From the NCBI RefSeq assembly GCF_013364155.1, contig NZ_CP054916.1, positions 7,091,001 to 7,155,000 on the forward strand: DNA of 64,000 nt, written 5' to 3'. This stretch comes from Streptomyces sp. NA02950 (lineage in GTDB: Bacteria > Actinomycetota > Actinomycetes > Streptomycetales > Streptomycetaceae). The translations under genes were made by a program, and so were the position numbers. Below, in pieces: positions 55,613 to 64,000 of the stretch. The notes beneath the pieces were generated by a model. It made no database searches, was not told where the DNA came from, and saw nothing but the letters and a program-made list of their open reading frames with translations. The first letter of the stretch is position 1. Every line of letters starts with the position of its first letter.

Positions 55613-56770
55613 ATGACCGATGGAGCGGGCGGGGGAGCCGGGGCGGGGCTGGCGCGTGTCAGCGGCGCGCTGCTCGCCATGAGCAGGCACCTGGAAGTCC
55701 GAGATGTCCTAAAGACGATCGTTGTGTCCGCGCGTGAGCTGCTCAATGCGGAGTACTCGGCACTGGGGGTTCCGGACGACCATGGGGGTTTTGCCCAGTT
55801 CGTAGTAGATGGGGTCAGTGAAGAGCAGTGGAAGGCGATCGGACCACTGCCGCGCCAGCACGGGATCCTCGCCGCGATGCTGAAGGATGCCACCCCGCAG
55901 CGCTTGGCCGATGTGCGCCAGGATCCGCGTTTTGAGGGCTGGCCTAGTGCGCATCCGGACATGTCAGACTTTATTGGACTCCCTATTGCGGATGGGGACG
56001 ACGTTCTCGGCGCTCTCTTCCTCGCGAACAAGCGCTGCCCCAAACCGGAGGGCAGCTGCGGCTTCACCGGCGATGACGAGGAACTGCTCGGCATCCTGGC
56101 CCAGCACGCCGCCATCGCCCTCACCAACGCACGCCTCTACGAGCGCAGCCGCGAGCTGACCATCGCCGGGGAGCGCGCCAGGCTCGCCCATGAGCTGCAC
56201 GACGCGGTCTCCCAGAAGCTCTTCTCGCTCCGGCTGACCGCCCAGGCCGCCACGGCCCTGGTCGACCGGGACCCGGTCCGCGCCAAGGAGGAGCTCCACC
56301 AGATCACCCTGCTGGCCGCGGAGGCCGCCGACGAGCTGCGCTCCGCCGTCGTGGAGCTGCGTCCCGCCGGTCTCGACGAGGACGGCCTGGTGGCCACCCT
56401 CCGTACCCAGGTGCAGGTGCTGGACCGCGCCCACTCCGCCCGTGTCACCTTCTCCTCACGGGGAGTGCGGGCGCTTCCGGCGGCCCAGGAGGAGGCGCTG
56501 CTGCGGGTGGCCCAGGAGGCCCTGCACAACGCGCTGCGCCACGCCGACGCCCAGAACGTCGGAGTCTCGCTCACCCGGCACGGCCAGGGCGCCCGGCTGC
56601 GGGTGAGTGACGACGGCAATGGATTCGACCCCTGGGCCGTCCGCCGCGCCGGACGCCACCTCGGCCTGGTGTCGATGCGCGACCGCGCCGGCGGGGTCGG
56701 TGGGGCCATGACGGTGGACTCGGCGCCCGGCAAGGGCACCGTGATCGAGATGGAGGTGCCCGGTGGCTGA
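55613..56770 (+). CDS. GAF-domain sensor histidine kinase (NarL-type system)
   Basis: A 385-residue soluble kinase. GAF domain about residues 25-170, then HisKA_3 with ERARLAHELHDAVSQKLFSL (phospho-His in AHELHDAV), then HATPase with LRVAQEALHNALRHA, DDGNGFD and LVSMRDRAGGVGG. No membrane segment, so it senses something inside the cell. It pairs with the downstream response regulator, whose GTG start overlaps its end by 8 bases. ATG 55613 with GGTGAG upstream. Confidence 0.92.
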   Translation: MTDGAGGGAGAGLARVSGALLAMSRHLEVRDVLKTIVVSARELLNAEYSALGVPDDHGGFAQFVVDGVSEEQWKAIGPLPRQHGILAAMLKDATPQRLADVRQDPRFEGWPSAHPDMSDFIGLPIADGDDVLGALFLANKRCPKPEGSCGFTGDDEELLGILAQHAAIALTNARLYERSRELTIAGERARLAHELHDAVSQKLFSLRLTAQAATALVDRDPVRAKEELHQITLLAAEAADELRSAVVELRPAGLDEDGLVATLRTQVQVLDRAHSARVTFSSRGVRALPAAQEEALLRVAQEALHNALRHADAQNVGVSLTRHGQGARLRVSDDGNGFDPWAVRRAGRHLGLVSMRDRAGGVGGAMTVDSAPGKGTVIEMEVPGG

Positions 56771-57413
56771 GCCGGCACGCACGATTCGGGTGCTGCTCGT
56801 CGACGACCACCAGGTCGTGCGGCGCGGCCTGCGCACCTTCCTCGAGGTGCAGGACGACATCGATGTGGTGGGTGAGGCGTCCAACGGGGAGGAGGGCATC
56901 GCCCGCGCCGAGGAGCTGCGCCCCGACGTCGTCCTCATGGACGTGAAGATGCCCGGCACCGACGGTGTCCAGGCCCTGCGCACCCTGCGTGACCTCGGCA
57001 ACCCGGCCCGGGTGCTGGTCGTCACCAGCTTCACCGAGAAGCGCACCGTGGTGCCCGCCCTGCGCGCGGGAGCCGCGGGCTACGTCTACAAGGACGTGGA
57101 CCCCGAGGCGCTCGCGGGCGCCATCCGATCGGTGCACGCCGGGCATGTGCTGCTCCAGCCCGAGGTGGCGCTCGCGCTGCTCTCCCAGGAGGAGTCCGGC
57201 GGCGGTCAGGGACGCGGCGGCACGCTCACCGAGCGGGAGCGCGAAGTGCTCGCGCTGATCGCGGACGGCCGGTCCAACCGGGAGATCGCTCGTGCGCTCG
57301 TCCTGTCCGAGAAAACCGTCAAGACGCATGTCTCCAACATCCTGATGAAACTGGACCTCGCCGACCGCACCCAGGCCGCGCTGTGGGCAGTCCGGCACGG
57401 GATCGAAGCGTGA
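56763..57413 (+). CDS. NarL/LuxR-type response regulator
   Basis: A 216-residue regulator. Receiver with VLLVDDHQVV, phospho-acceptor Asp in VLMDVKMPGTDG, Thr/Ser in VVTSFTEK and Lys in YVYKDVDPE. C-terminal GerE/LuxR helix-turn-helix (LTEREREVLALIADGRSNREI, LSEKTVKTHVSNILMKL). Encoded with its cognate kinase (8-base overlap). Start GTG 56763 after GGAGGTG. Targets unknown. Confidence 0.95.
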   Translation: MAEPARTIRVLLVDDHQVVRRGLRTFLEVQDDIDVVGEASNGEEGIARAEELRPDVVLMDVKMPGTDGVQALRTLRDLGNPARVLVVTSFTEKRTVVPALRAGAAGYVYKDVDPEALAGAIRSVHAGHVLLQPEVALALLSQEESGGGQGRGGTLTEREREVLALIADGRSNREIARALVLSEKTVKTHVSNILMKLDLADRTQAALWAVRHGIEA

Positions 57414-57629
57414 ACAGATCACTTCTGTCTGAACTCGAGCTATTGGCTTACGAATTCATATCGCTCCTGGCCTGATCTGACGCTGATACAGGAATGCCGT
57501 CGTTTGGTGCGGGATTCATACCGTCGTGTGTATGTCACCCGAACAGCGCAACTTGATCGTCCGCGAAACGTTCTCCACGGCGTACTGCGGAGTTCCACCG
57601 CAGTGACGCGCTATGGAGGGTTTTACACA

Positions 57630-57872
57630 GTGAAGAACATCAAGAAGCTCGCGGCCATCACCATCGCTGCCGGCGGTCTCGCCATGGCCGGTGCCGGTGT
57701 GGCCTCCGCCGACACCCCCCAGGCCAACGGCGGAGCTACGATGTCCCCCGGAGCTGTCTCCGGCAACAACGTTCAGGTTCCGGTCAAGGTGCCGGTGAAC
57801 GCCTGCGGCAACACCGTCACCGTCATCGGGGGGCTGAACATGACCTCGCCGACCCCCTGCGCCAACAGCTGA
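57630..57872 (+). CDS. chaplin (short, with two Cys)
   Basis: An 80-residue precursor. Signal peptide (KNIKKLAAITIAAGGLAMAG, likely cut at ASA-DT). The mature 50 residues form a chaplin domain (MSPGAVSGNNVQVPVKVPVN, CGNTVTVIGGLN, then PCANS). Chaplins assemble into hydrophobic amyloid sheaths on aerial hyphae and spores. The locus corresponds to chpE in S. coelicolor, but that protein lacks the Cys pair that is present here. Start GTG 57630 with GGAGGG upstream. The 57414-57629 leader is long and of lower GC. Confidence 0.9.
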   Translation: MKNIKKLAAITIAAGGLAMAGAGVASADTPQANGGATMSPGAVSGNNVQVPVKVPVNACGNTVTVIGGLNMTSPTPCANS

Positions 57873-57909
57873 GCGCGGTGCGCCGCGCATTCATGTGACG
57901 CAGCACACG

Positions 57910-57942
57910 ACCGGCCCCGGAGGCGATGCCTCCGGGGCCGGT
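57910..57942. terminator. 15-bp hairpin after the chaplin gene
   Basis: ACCGGCCCCGGAGGC (57910-57924) and GCCTCCGGGGCCGGT (57928-57942) with a 3-base loop. A second stem GACCGTCCCG/CGGGACGGTC (57952-57961 with 57969-57978) follows and covers the stop of the convergent gene. Confidence 0.85.
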
Positions 57943-57976
57943 CCCTTCGCTGACCGTCCCGAACCGACCGGGACGG

Positions 57977-58780
57977 TCAGGAACCGCCCCGCTCCCGCTC
58001 CTCCACATACGCGTTGTACGCGGCCACCTGCGCCCGCCGCGCGGTGCGCTCCACCGGCCGCAGCGCCTCGGTCCGCGCCGCCATCTCCGACGCGCTCACC
58101 GCCCCGCCGTGCTCCTGGCCGTCCCCGCCCGCCGTATACGCGATGCCGATCAGCGCTCCCACCCGCTGCGCCAGCTCCAGCACCCGGATCGCCCTCGGCG
58201 GATAGCCCGGCGCCAGCACCTCCCGCCCCCGCTCGGCCCGCGCCCGGTACGCCTCCAGCGCCGCCTGGGCGACCGGACCCGCCCCGGCCACATTCAGCCG
58301 CGACAGCACCTCGGTGGCCTCCCGCAGGGCCTCGGCCAGCTCCCGCTCGGCCTCGCCCAGCGACGGCACGTCCGCGGGCGGCGCCTCGCGCACCGGCAGA
58401 CAGCGCCATACCACCTCGACATGCTGGTCACCCTCGGGACCGACCGCGGCCACCTCGGGCACCAGGCCGAGCGCCACCCCGGTGGCGACCACCGCCTCAC
58501 CCGCGTCGAGCGCCTGGGCGTTGAACTCCGGCGGACCGCTCAGCCCCAGCGGATGCCCGGCTATCGGCAGCGCCACCCGCAGCCCCTTCGCCCCCAGCGC
58601 CCGCAGCCGCCCCAGCGCCAGTGTGAGACCGACCGCACCGGACTCATCGGGAAGTCCGGCGACTCGGTGCGACGCGTCCTCACCCGCGATCCGGTGCGCG
58701 GCCTCATCCGGCGAGACAAGTCCGGCAAGAAGGGCATTTCCCCAAGCCGCGAGGCGCCCTGAACGTGGTTCATCGAGCAT
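57977..58780 (-). CDS. conserved hypothetical protein
   Basis: A 267-residue Ala/Leu-rich protein. The first half (LGRLRALGAKGLRVALPIAGHPLGLSG, then EVVWRCLPV) looks like an alpha/beta domain; the second half (LGEAERELAEALREATEVLSRL onward) is helical. Homologues are found in Streptomyces at this position, function unknown. No membrane helix. Start ATG 58780. Divergent from the ABC ATPase gene with 108 bases between. Confidence 0.8.
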   Translation of the reverse strand: MLDEPRSGRLAAWGNALLAGLVSPDEAAHRIAGEDASHRVAGLPDESGAVGLTLALGRLRALGAKGLRVALPIAGHPLGLSGPPEFNAQALDAGEAVVATGVALGLVPEVAAVGPEGDQHVEVVWRCLPVREAPPADVPSLGEAERELAEALREATEVLSRLNVAGAGPVAQAALEAYRARAERGREVLAPGYPPRAIRVLELAQRVGALIGIAYTAGGDGQEHGGAVSASEMAARTEALRPVERTARRAQVAAYNAYVEERERGGS

Positions 58781-58888
58781 GGCACCAGCCTAAGGACTGG
58801 TACCGACAACGGGTGGCGTAGGTTTTCCCTGGGGGCTGCGCCCACAGGCGCACGCGACACTCGAGATGCAATGGGAGACAACGCGCTC

Positions 58889-59680
<792 letters not shown>

Positions 59681-59761
59681 TCTTCGCCCCCGCGCCGGGA
59701 GTGCCTCCGGCAATTGATCTGTGCCCTGTCCCCGGCGGACCCCGGCAACTACCATGAACAC

Positions 59762-60187
59762 GTGGATCCGTGGGTGTGGTGGCTGATCGCCGCCGTAGGT
59801 CTGGGCATTCCGCTCGTGCTGACCGCGATGCCCGAGTTCGGGATGGTCGCCGTCGGCGCGGTCGCCGGTGCCATCACCGACGCGCTCGGCGGTGGCCTGG
59901 TGCTCCAGGTCGTCGTCTTCTGCGCGGTCTCGGTCGCACTGGTCGCCGTAGTACGGCCGATGGCGGTCCGCAGTCGCCGTCAACAGCCCGGACTGCGCAG
60001 CGGTGTCGACGCGCTGAGGGGCCGTCAGGCGGTGGTCCTGGAGCGGGTCGACAGCAGCGGCGACGGCCGGATCAAGCTGGCCGGTGAGATCTGGTCGGCC
60101 CGTTCGCTCGATCCCGACCAGGCGTACGAACCCGGCCAGCAGGTCGATGTGGTGGAGATCGACGGCGCGACGGCCGTCGTCATGTAG
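59762..60187 (+). CDS. NfeD family membrane protein
   Basis: A 141-residue protein. Three short hydrophobic helices (DPWVWWLIAAVGLGIPLVLT, VAVGAVAGAITDALGG, LVLQVVVFCAVSVALVAVV), then a soluble OB-fold domain (LRGRQAVVLERVDSSG, ARSLDPDQAYEPGQQVDVVE). NfeD proteins partner SPFH proteins; one is encoded 152 bases downstream. Start GTG 59762, weak ribosome site. Confidence 0.9.
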   Translation: MDPWVWWLIAAVGLGIPLVLTAMPEFGMVAVGAVAGAITDALGGGLVLQVVVFCAVSVALVAVVRPMAVRSRRQQPGLRSGVDALRGRQAVVLERVDSSGDGRIKLAGEIWSARSLDPDQAYEPGQQVDVVEIDGATAVVM

Positions 60188-60339
60188 ACGACGTATCCAC
60201 CGGGTCCCGCCAAGAGCTGAGCACCACCCGGTTGAGCTGCGGACTCGACCACCGATCTGACAGACTCCACCCTCGAGAACCACCAGACCTGATCATCCCG
60301 ACCATCCAGAGTCACGCATGAAGGGCACGGGGAGCCGCT

Positions 60340-61299
60340 GTGGAACCGATCATCATCGTCCTGATCATCCTGGTGGTGCTCGTCTTCATCGCACTGATCA
60401 AGACGATCCAGGTCATCCCGCAGGCCAGTGCCGCCATCGTCGAGCGCTTCGGGCGCTACACCCGCACCCTCAACGCGGGCCTCAACATCGTCGTCCCGTT
60501 CATCGACTCCATCCGCAACCGGGTCGATCTGCGGGAACAGGTCGTGCCGTTCCCCCCGCAACCGGTGATCACCCAGGACAACCTGGTCGTGAACATCGAC
60601 ACCGTCATCTACTACCAGGTGACCGACGCCCGCGCCGCCACCTACGAAGTCGCCAGCTACATCCAGGCGATCGAGCAGCTGACCGTCACCACACTGCGGA
60701 ACATCATCGGTGGCATGGACCTCGAGCGCACCCTGACCTCCCGTGAGGAGATCAACGCGGCACTGCGCGGCGTCCTCGACGAGGCCACCGGCAAGTGGGG
60801 CATCCGCGTCAACCGCGTCGAGCTCAAGGCGATCGAGCCGCCGACCTCCATCCAGGACTCGATGGAGAAGCAGATGCGCGCCGACCGTGACAAGCGTGCC
60901 GCGATCCTCCAGGCCGAAGGTGTCCGGCAGTCCGAGATCCTGCGCGCCGAAGGCGAGAAGCAGTCCTCCATCCTCCGCGCCGAAGGTGAGGCCAAGGCCG
61001 CCGCACTGCGCGCCGAGGGCGAGGCCCAGGCGATCCGTACGGTCTTCGAGTCCATCCACGCCGGAGACCCGGACCAGAAGCTGCTCTCCTACCAGTACCT
61101 CCAGATGCTGCCGAAGATCGCCGAGGGCGACGCCAACAAGCTCTGGATCGTGCCCAGCGAGATCGGCGACGCCCTCAAGGGCCTCGGCGGTGCCATCGGC
61201 AACTTCGGCCCGATGACCGGCGGCGGCAACGGGGGCGGCGCCCCCGCCGCCACCGGCAAGGAGCCCGCCCCGCGTCGCGAACAGCCCACGATCGAGTGA
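60340..61299 (+). CDS. SPFH/Band 7 membrane scaffold protein (stomatin/QmcA-like)
   Basis: A 319-residue protein. N-terminal helix (IIIVLIILVVLVFIALIK), SPFH domain (about 25-200) with VERFGRYTRTLNAGLNIVVP and VNRVELKAIEPP, then a coiled coil with repeated (L/I)RAEGE units (residues 200-240) and a Gly-rich tail. SPFH proteins form large membrane rings that organise lipids and proteases. The pair with NfeD is a classic unit. Start GTG 60340 with GGGGAG upstream. Confidence 0.94.
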   Translation: MEPIIIVLIILVVLVFIALIKTIQVIPQASAAIVERFGRYTRTLNAGLNIVVPFIDSIRNRVDLREQVVPFPPQPVITQDNLVVNIDTVIYYQVTDARAATYEVASYIQAIEQLTVTTLRNIIGGMDLERTLTSREEINAALRGVLDEATGKWGIRVNRVELKAIEPPTSIQDSMEKQMRADRDKRAAILQAEGVRQSEILRAEGEKQSSILRAEGEAKAAALRAEGEAQAIRTVFESIHAGDPDQKLLSYQYLQMLPKIAEGDANKLWIVPSEIGDALKGLGGAIGNFGPMTGGGNGGGAPAATGKEPAPRREQPTIE

Positions 61300-61382
61300 G
61301 GCGTCCGCACCAACTCAGCTGCCCGGCCGGACGATTGACGCCCCGGCAGCGACGGTGAGCCCACGGCCGCGGGACACACGCC

Positions 61383-61417
61383 CCTGATCGCACCGCGAAC
61401 CCACCGGTGCGATCAGG
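61383..61417. terminator. 13-bp hairpin between SPFH and HNH genes
   Basis: CCTGATCGCACCG (61383-61395) pairs perfectly with CGGTGCGATCAGG (61405-61417), 9-base loop. It overlaps the HNH stop and can end both convergent transcripts. Confidence 0.75.
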
Positions 61418-61916
61418 CGGGCAGCGCCAGCCACTCCGGCAGCCCGTCCCGCTCCGCCGCCCCCAGCGCCAGCAGCAGCGCATCCGAAGGCGTCGGCTCG
61501 AACGGCGTCGTGAGCAGCCGCATCCCCGCCTGCTCCGGAGTCCGGTCCGCCTTGCGGTGATTGTCCTCGGCACACGAGGCCACCGTATTCAGCCAGGTGT
61601 CCCCGCCCCCGCGCGACCGCGGCAGCACATGGTCCACGGTCGTCGCCCGGCGGCCGCAGTACGCGCACCGGTGCTGGTCCCGGACCAGCACCCCGCGCCG
61701 CGACCACGGAGCACGTCTTCGGAACGGCACCCGTACGTAACGGCAGAGCCGGATCACCCGTGGCACCGGAAGGTCGACATCAGCGGCCCTGATCCGGAGC
61801 CCGGGATGGGCGTGTTCGACGACGGCCTTGTCCTGGAGCACCAGCACCACGGCACGCCGCAGCGTCACCGTCGCCAGCGGCTCGAAGCTCGCGTTCAGAA
61901 CCAGCGTCTCGCGCAT
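61413..61916 (-). CDS. HNH endonuclease
   Basis: A 167-residue protein. The HNH module is at residues 75-125: CAYCGRRATTVDHVLPRSRGG, then WLNTVASCAEDNHRKADRTP (two Cys pairs, His and Asn). The N-terminal part (LVLNASFEPLATVTLRRAVVL) is typical of the widely conserved Actinobacteria form. Function is nicking or repair-linked, not established. Start ATG 61916. Confidence 0.93.
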   Translation of the reverse strand: MRETLVLNASFEPLATVTLRRAVVLVLQDKAVVEHAHPGLRIRAADVDLPVPRVIRLCRYVRVPFRRRAPWSRRGVLVRDQHRCAYCGRRATTVDHVLPRSRGGGDTWLNTVASCAEDNHRKADRTPEQAGMRLLTTPFEPTPSDALLLALGAAERDGLPEWLALPA

Positions 61917-62021
61917 CCCGACTACCCCCGCATCCCGGTGTCCCGGCCCGCCGCCGACACGGGCGGGCCGGGATCAACTCTGGCCGGGAGCACGGCCGAG
62001 GACAACGCAATTTCGCCGCGT

Positions 62022-62561
62022 CTAGCCCGCGGCCGGCACCTCGTACTCACCGATCAGCTGAGCACGCCCCAGGGTGTGGAAGCGCAGGTTGAAGCCGACC
62101 ACCGCGGGCGACACCTCGGCGTCCGGGCCCAGCTTCTCGCTGTCCACCGCGTAGACCGTGAACACATAGCGGTGCGGACCGTCCCCGGGCGGCGGCGCGG
62201 CCCCACCGAAGTCCCGGGTGCCGTAGTCGTTGCGCACATGCACCGCACCCGCGGGCAGCCCCGGAAAGCCACCGTTGCCCGCGCCGGCCGGCAGCTCGGT
62301 GACGTTCGCCGGAATGTCGAAGAGCACCCAGTGCCAGAACCCGCTGCCCGTGGGCGCGTCCGGGTCGAAGCACGTGACGGCGAAGCTCTTCGTCCCCTCC
62401 GGGAACCCCTCCCAGCGAAGGTGCGGAGAAGTGTTCCCCTCCGCCGCCAGCTGAGCCGGCTTCAGGGTGCCCTGGGGCTCCACATCGTCACTCACCACCG
62501 TGAACGACGGCACCTGCGGATGGAAGTCATGGGGGAGCGGGCGCCGCTTCTGCTCGGACAC
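62022..62561 (-). CDS. YbhB/YbcL family (PEBP-like) protein
   Basis: A 179-residue PEBP-fold protein with [40 protein letters not shown] and a late [22 protein letters not shown], the two signature segments. No signal peptide, so cytosolic. PEBP proteins bind phospholipid or nucleotide-like ligands; bacterial roles are little known. Start GTG 62561 with AGGAGG upstream. Confidence 0.93.
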   Translation of the reverse strand: MSEQKRRPLPHDFHPQVPSFTVVSDDVEPQGTLKPAQLAAEGNTSPHLRWEGFPEGTKSFAVTCFDPDAPTGSGFWHWVLFDIPANVTELPAGAGNGGFPGLPAGAVHVRNDYGTRDFGGAAPPPGDGPHRYVFTVYAVDSEKLGPDAEVSPAVVGFNLRFHTLGRAQLIGEYEVPAAG

Positions 62562-62636
62562 GTCGAAACCTCCTGATGGTCGCTGGATCAGCTGCGCGGC
62601 CAGCCTAACGAGACCGACGCCCGCGAGGCTGGCACC

Positions 62637-62963
62637 ATGGCGGCCATGACCGGCCCGACCCCCGCCCTCTCCCTCGACCTCGACGGTGTGTCCGACAAGG
62701 ACGGCCTTCTCTCCCGCTGCGCCCATGACCTGCGGTTCCCCGACTGGTTCGGGCACAACTGGGACGCGCTCGCCGACTGCCTCACCGATCTGTCCTGGTG
62801 GGGCGAGGCCGGTGGCTATCTGCTGCACGTCCGGGGCTGGACGGCCTTCCGTGACGCGGCCCCCGAGGCCGCCGCCATCGCCTCCGACATCCTGGCCGAC
62901 ACAGTGGCGTACTGGGCCTCCCGCGGCAAGCCGCTGACCGTGCACTGCACCGACGCCATTTGA
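62637..62963 (+). CDS. barstar family protein
   Basis: A 108-residue acidic protein. Family mark [19 protein letters not shown] (residues 34-52), and [13 protein letters not shown] strands around it. Barstars inhibit guanyl-specific ribonucleases (barnase), but no barnase gene is next to it, so it may protect against an unlinked or foreign RNase. Start ATG 62637; ATG 62646 also possible. Confidence 0.9.
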   Translation: MAAMTGPTPALSLDLDGVSDKDGLLSRCAHDLRFPDWFGHNWDALADCLTDLSWWGEAGGYLLHVRGWTAFRDAAPEAAAIASDILADTVAYWASRGKPLTVHCTDAI

Positions 62964-62970
62964 AACGCGC

Positions 62971-63005
62971 GGGGCGCGCACCGAACCGCGTTCGGCGCAC
63001 GCCCC
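62971..63005. terminator. hairpin between barstar and Spo0M genes
   Basis: GGGGCG (62971-62976) pairs with CGCCCC (63000-63005) and the stem continues inward with CCGAAC/GTTCGG, two mismatches. It lies between convergent genes. Confidence 0.65.
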
Positions 63006-63029
63006 GTACAGAGGGAACGATCCGGTGGA

Positions 63030-63812
63030 TCAGAACCAGCTGCGCTTGCCACCGACCTCGGCGAGCCACTGGTTCAAGTAGGCGGCCCAGTCGGTCTCCT
63101 GGAAGGACGACAGGTTCACCGTGAAGGACCGGTAGGAGTCGCTGCCCTCGGTGAACAGCCCCGGCTTCTTGTCCATCTCCAGCACGACGTCCATCTCGCG
63201 GTCGTCCGCGACGAAGGACAGCTCCACCTGGTTCAGGCCCCGGTACTGCTCCGGCGCATAGAACTCGATCTCCTGGTAGAACGGCAGCCGCTGACGGGTC
63301 CCACGGATGTGACCGCGCTCCAGGTCGGCGCTCTTGAACCGGAAGCCGAGGGCGCCGAACGCGTCCAGGATCGCCTGCTGGGCCGGGAGCGGATGCACAT
63401 TGACCGGGTCCAGGTCACCGGAGTCCACCGCACGCGCGATCTGCAGCTCGGTGGTCACACCCACGTTCATCCCGGACAGATGACGGCCCAGGAACGTGGT
63501 CACCGGGGTCTCCCACGGGATCTCCAGGCCGAACTGCACCGCGTGCACGGCGCCCGCCTGGACCTCGAACGCCCCGCCCAGCTGCTGCCGGGTGAACTCG
63601 ATGTCCTGCTTGTACTCCTGGTCGTTGCCCTCCACCTCGACCCGCGCCTGCAAGCCGACGGAGAGCCCCTCGATCTGCTGCGCGACCGAGCCGCCCTGGA
63701 TCCGGACCTCGCCCTGCACGATGCCGCCCGGAACGACGTTCTCCTCGGTCAGCACCGTCTCCACCGACGCGCCCCCGGCACCCAGACTCGCGAGCAGCTT
63801 CTTGAAGCCCAT
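63030..63812 (-). CDS. sporulation control protein Spo0M-like
   Basis: A 260-residue arrestin-fold protein: MGFKKLLASLGAGGASVETVL at the start, GGIVQGEVRIQGGSVAQ, QIEFTRQQLGGAFEV-like strands, and FYAPEQYRGLNQVELSFVAD, all typical of Spo0M. In Bacillus it affects sporulation and cytoskeleton proteins; in Streptomyces it is conserved but little studied. ATG 63812 with GAGGGAG 5 bases upstream. Confidence 0.92.
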   Translation of the reverse strand: MGFKKLLASLGAGGASVETVLTEENVVPGGIVQGEVRIQGGSVAQQIEGLSVGLQARVEVEGNDQEYKQDIEFTRQQLGGAFEVQAGAVHAVQFGLEIPWETPVTTFLGRHLSGMNVGVTTELQIARAVDSGDLDPVNVHPLPAQQAILDAFGALGFRFKSADLERGHIRGTRQRLPFYQEIEFYAPEQYRGLNQVELSFVADDREMDVVLEMDKKPGLFTEGSDSYRSFTVNLSSFQETDWAAYLNQWLAEVGGKRSWF

Positions 63813-63980
63813 GTTCTCCCTCTCAAGGACGCCTCACCGCGCCCTCACTCGATCGCAATCGATCCTGTTGAACCCTAGAAACGCGAAACAGCCAACGGCG
63901 GTTCCACCGCACCTACCCTCGCAGCGGACCGGTCCGGCTCCAACCACCGGCACATATCTGTTCCACTACGCTCGGGGCGC

Positions 63981-64000
63981 GTGACAGCAGGACCTGACCG
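63981..64000 (+). CDS. possible start of a gene cut by the window end
   Basis: GTG at 63981 opens a frame (V-T-A-G-P-D) running out of the window. No clear ribosome site (GGGGCG). Gene spacing makes a start here plausible, but nothing more can be said. The 63813-63980 stretch holds the Spo0M promoter. Confidence 0.25.

Overview
The window is a high-GC chromosomal segment from a Streptomyces species. The evidence is the codon use (GC-rich third positions, many GTG starts), a chaplin, an SGM_5486-type microprotein gene, a Gbn-like protein, DUF397/XRE and RsbW-like regulator pairs, and gene order that matches from memory the SCO18xx region of S. coelicolor read in reverse. No rRNA, tRNA, CRISPR array, insertion sequence or prophage was recognised.

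Layout. Positions 1-6.2 kb hold a hydrolase fragment, an unknown protein, a VOC protein, an ABC-F ATPase with a possible 7-codon leader peptide, the GATC-binding HTH protein Gbn and a crotonase. Positions 6.2-13.2 kb hold a stress-signalling module like osaC-osaA-osaB: an RsbW/GAF/PP2C protein divergent from a 1449-residue hybrid kinase with seven HAMP modules and its response regulator. Positions 13.3-16.5 kb hold an Asp23/AmaP envelope-stress operon. Positions 17-26.3 kb hold an SDR, a GH15 glycosidase, SURF1, a Cys-rich protein, a DEDDh exonuclease, a secreted subtilase and a DUF485/ActP-type symporter pair with a Crp-like site upstream. Positions 26.6-33.7 kb hold moaA, small proteins, tyrS and the pmbA/tldD pair.

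Positions 33.8-42.2 kb are accessory. An Rhs polymorphic toxin has a WXG-like N-terminus and an exchangeable HH-motif tip. It sits between a SUKH (SMI1/KNR4) immunity gene and overlapping genes for a helical partner and an SseB-like protein. DUF397/XRE, an RsbW-like ATPase and a Uma2 protein follow.

Positions 42.5-64 kb return to core genes: fabG-fabI, a GntR regulator with a divergent MFS exporter whose promoter carries a perfect 17-bp palindrome, sixA, serB, a large membrane protein, a double-FHA ABC transporter, a lytic transglycosylase, a two-component system, a chaplin, an ABC ATPase, NfeD plus SPFH, HNH, PEBP, barstar and Spo0M genes. Convergent pairs are usually separated by strong hairpins, and two such gaps carry copies of the same dispersed repeat.

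All names rest on motif reading and family knowledge. No database search was run.
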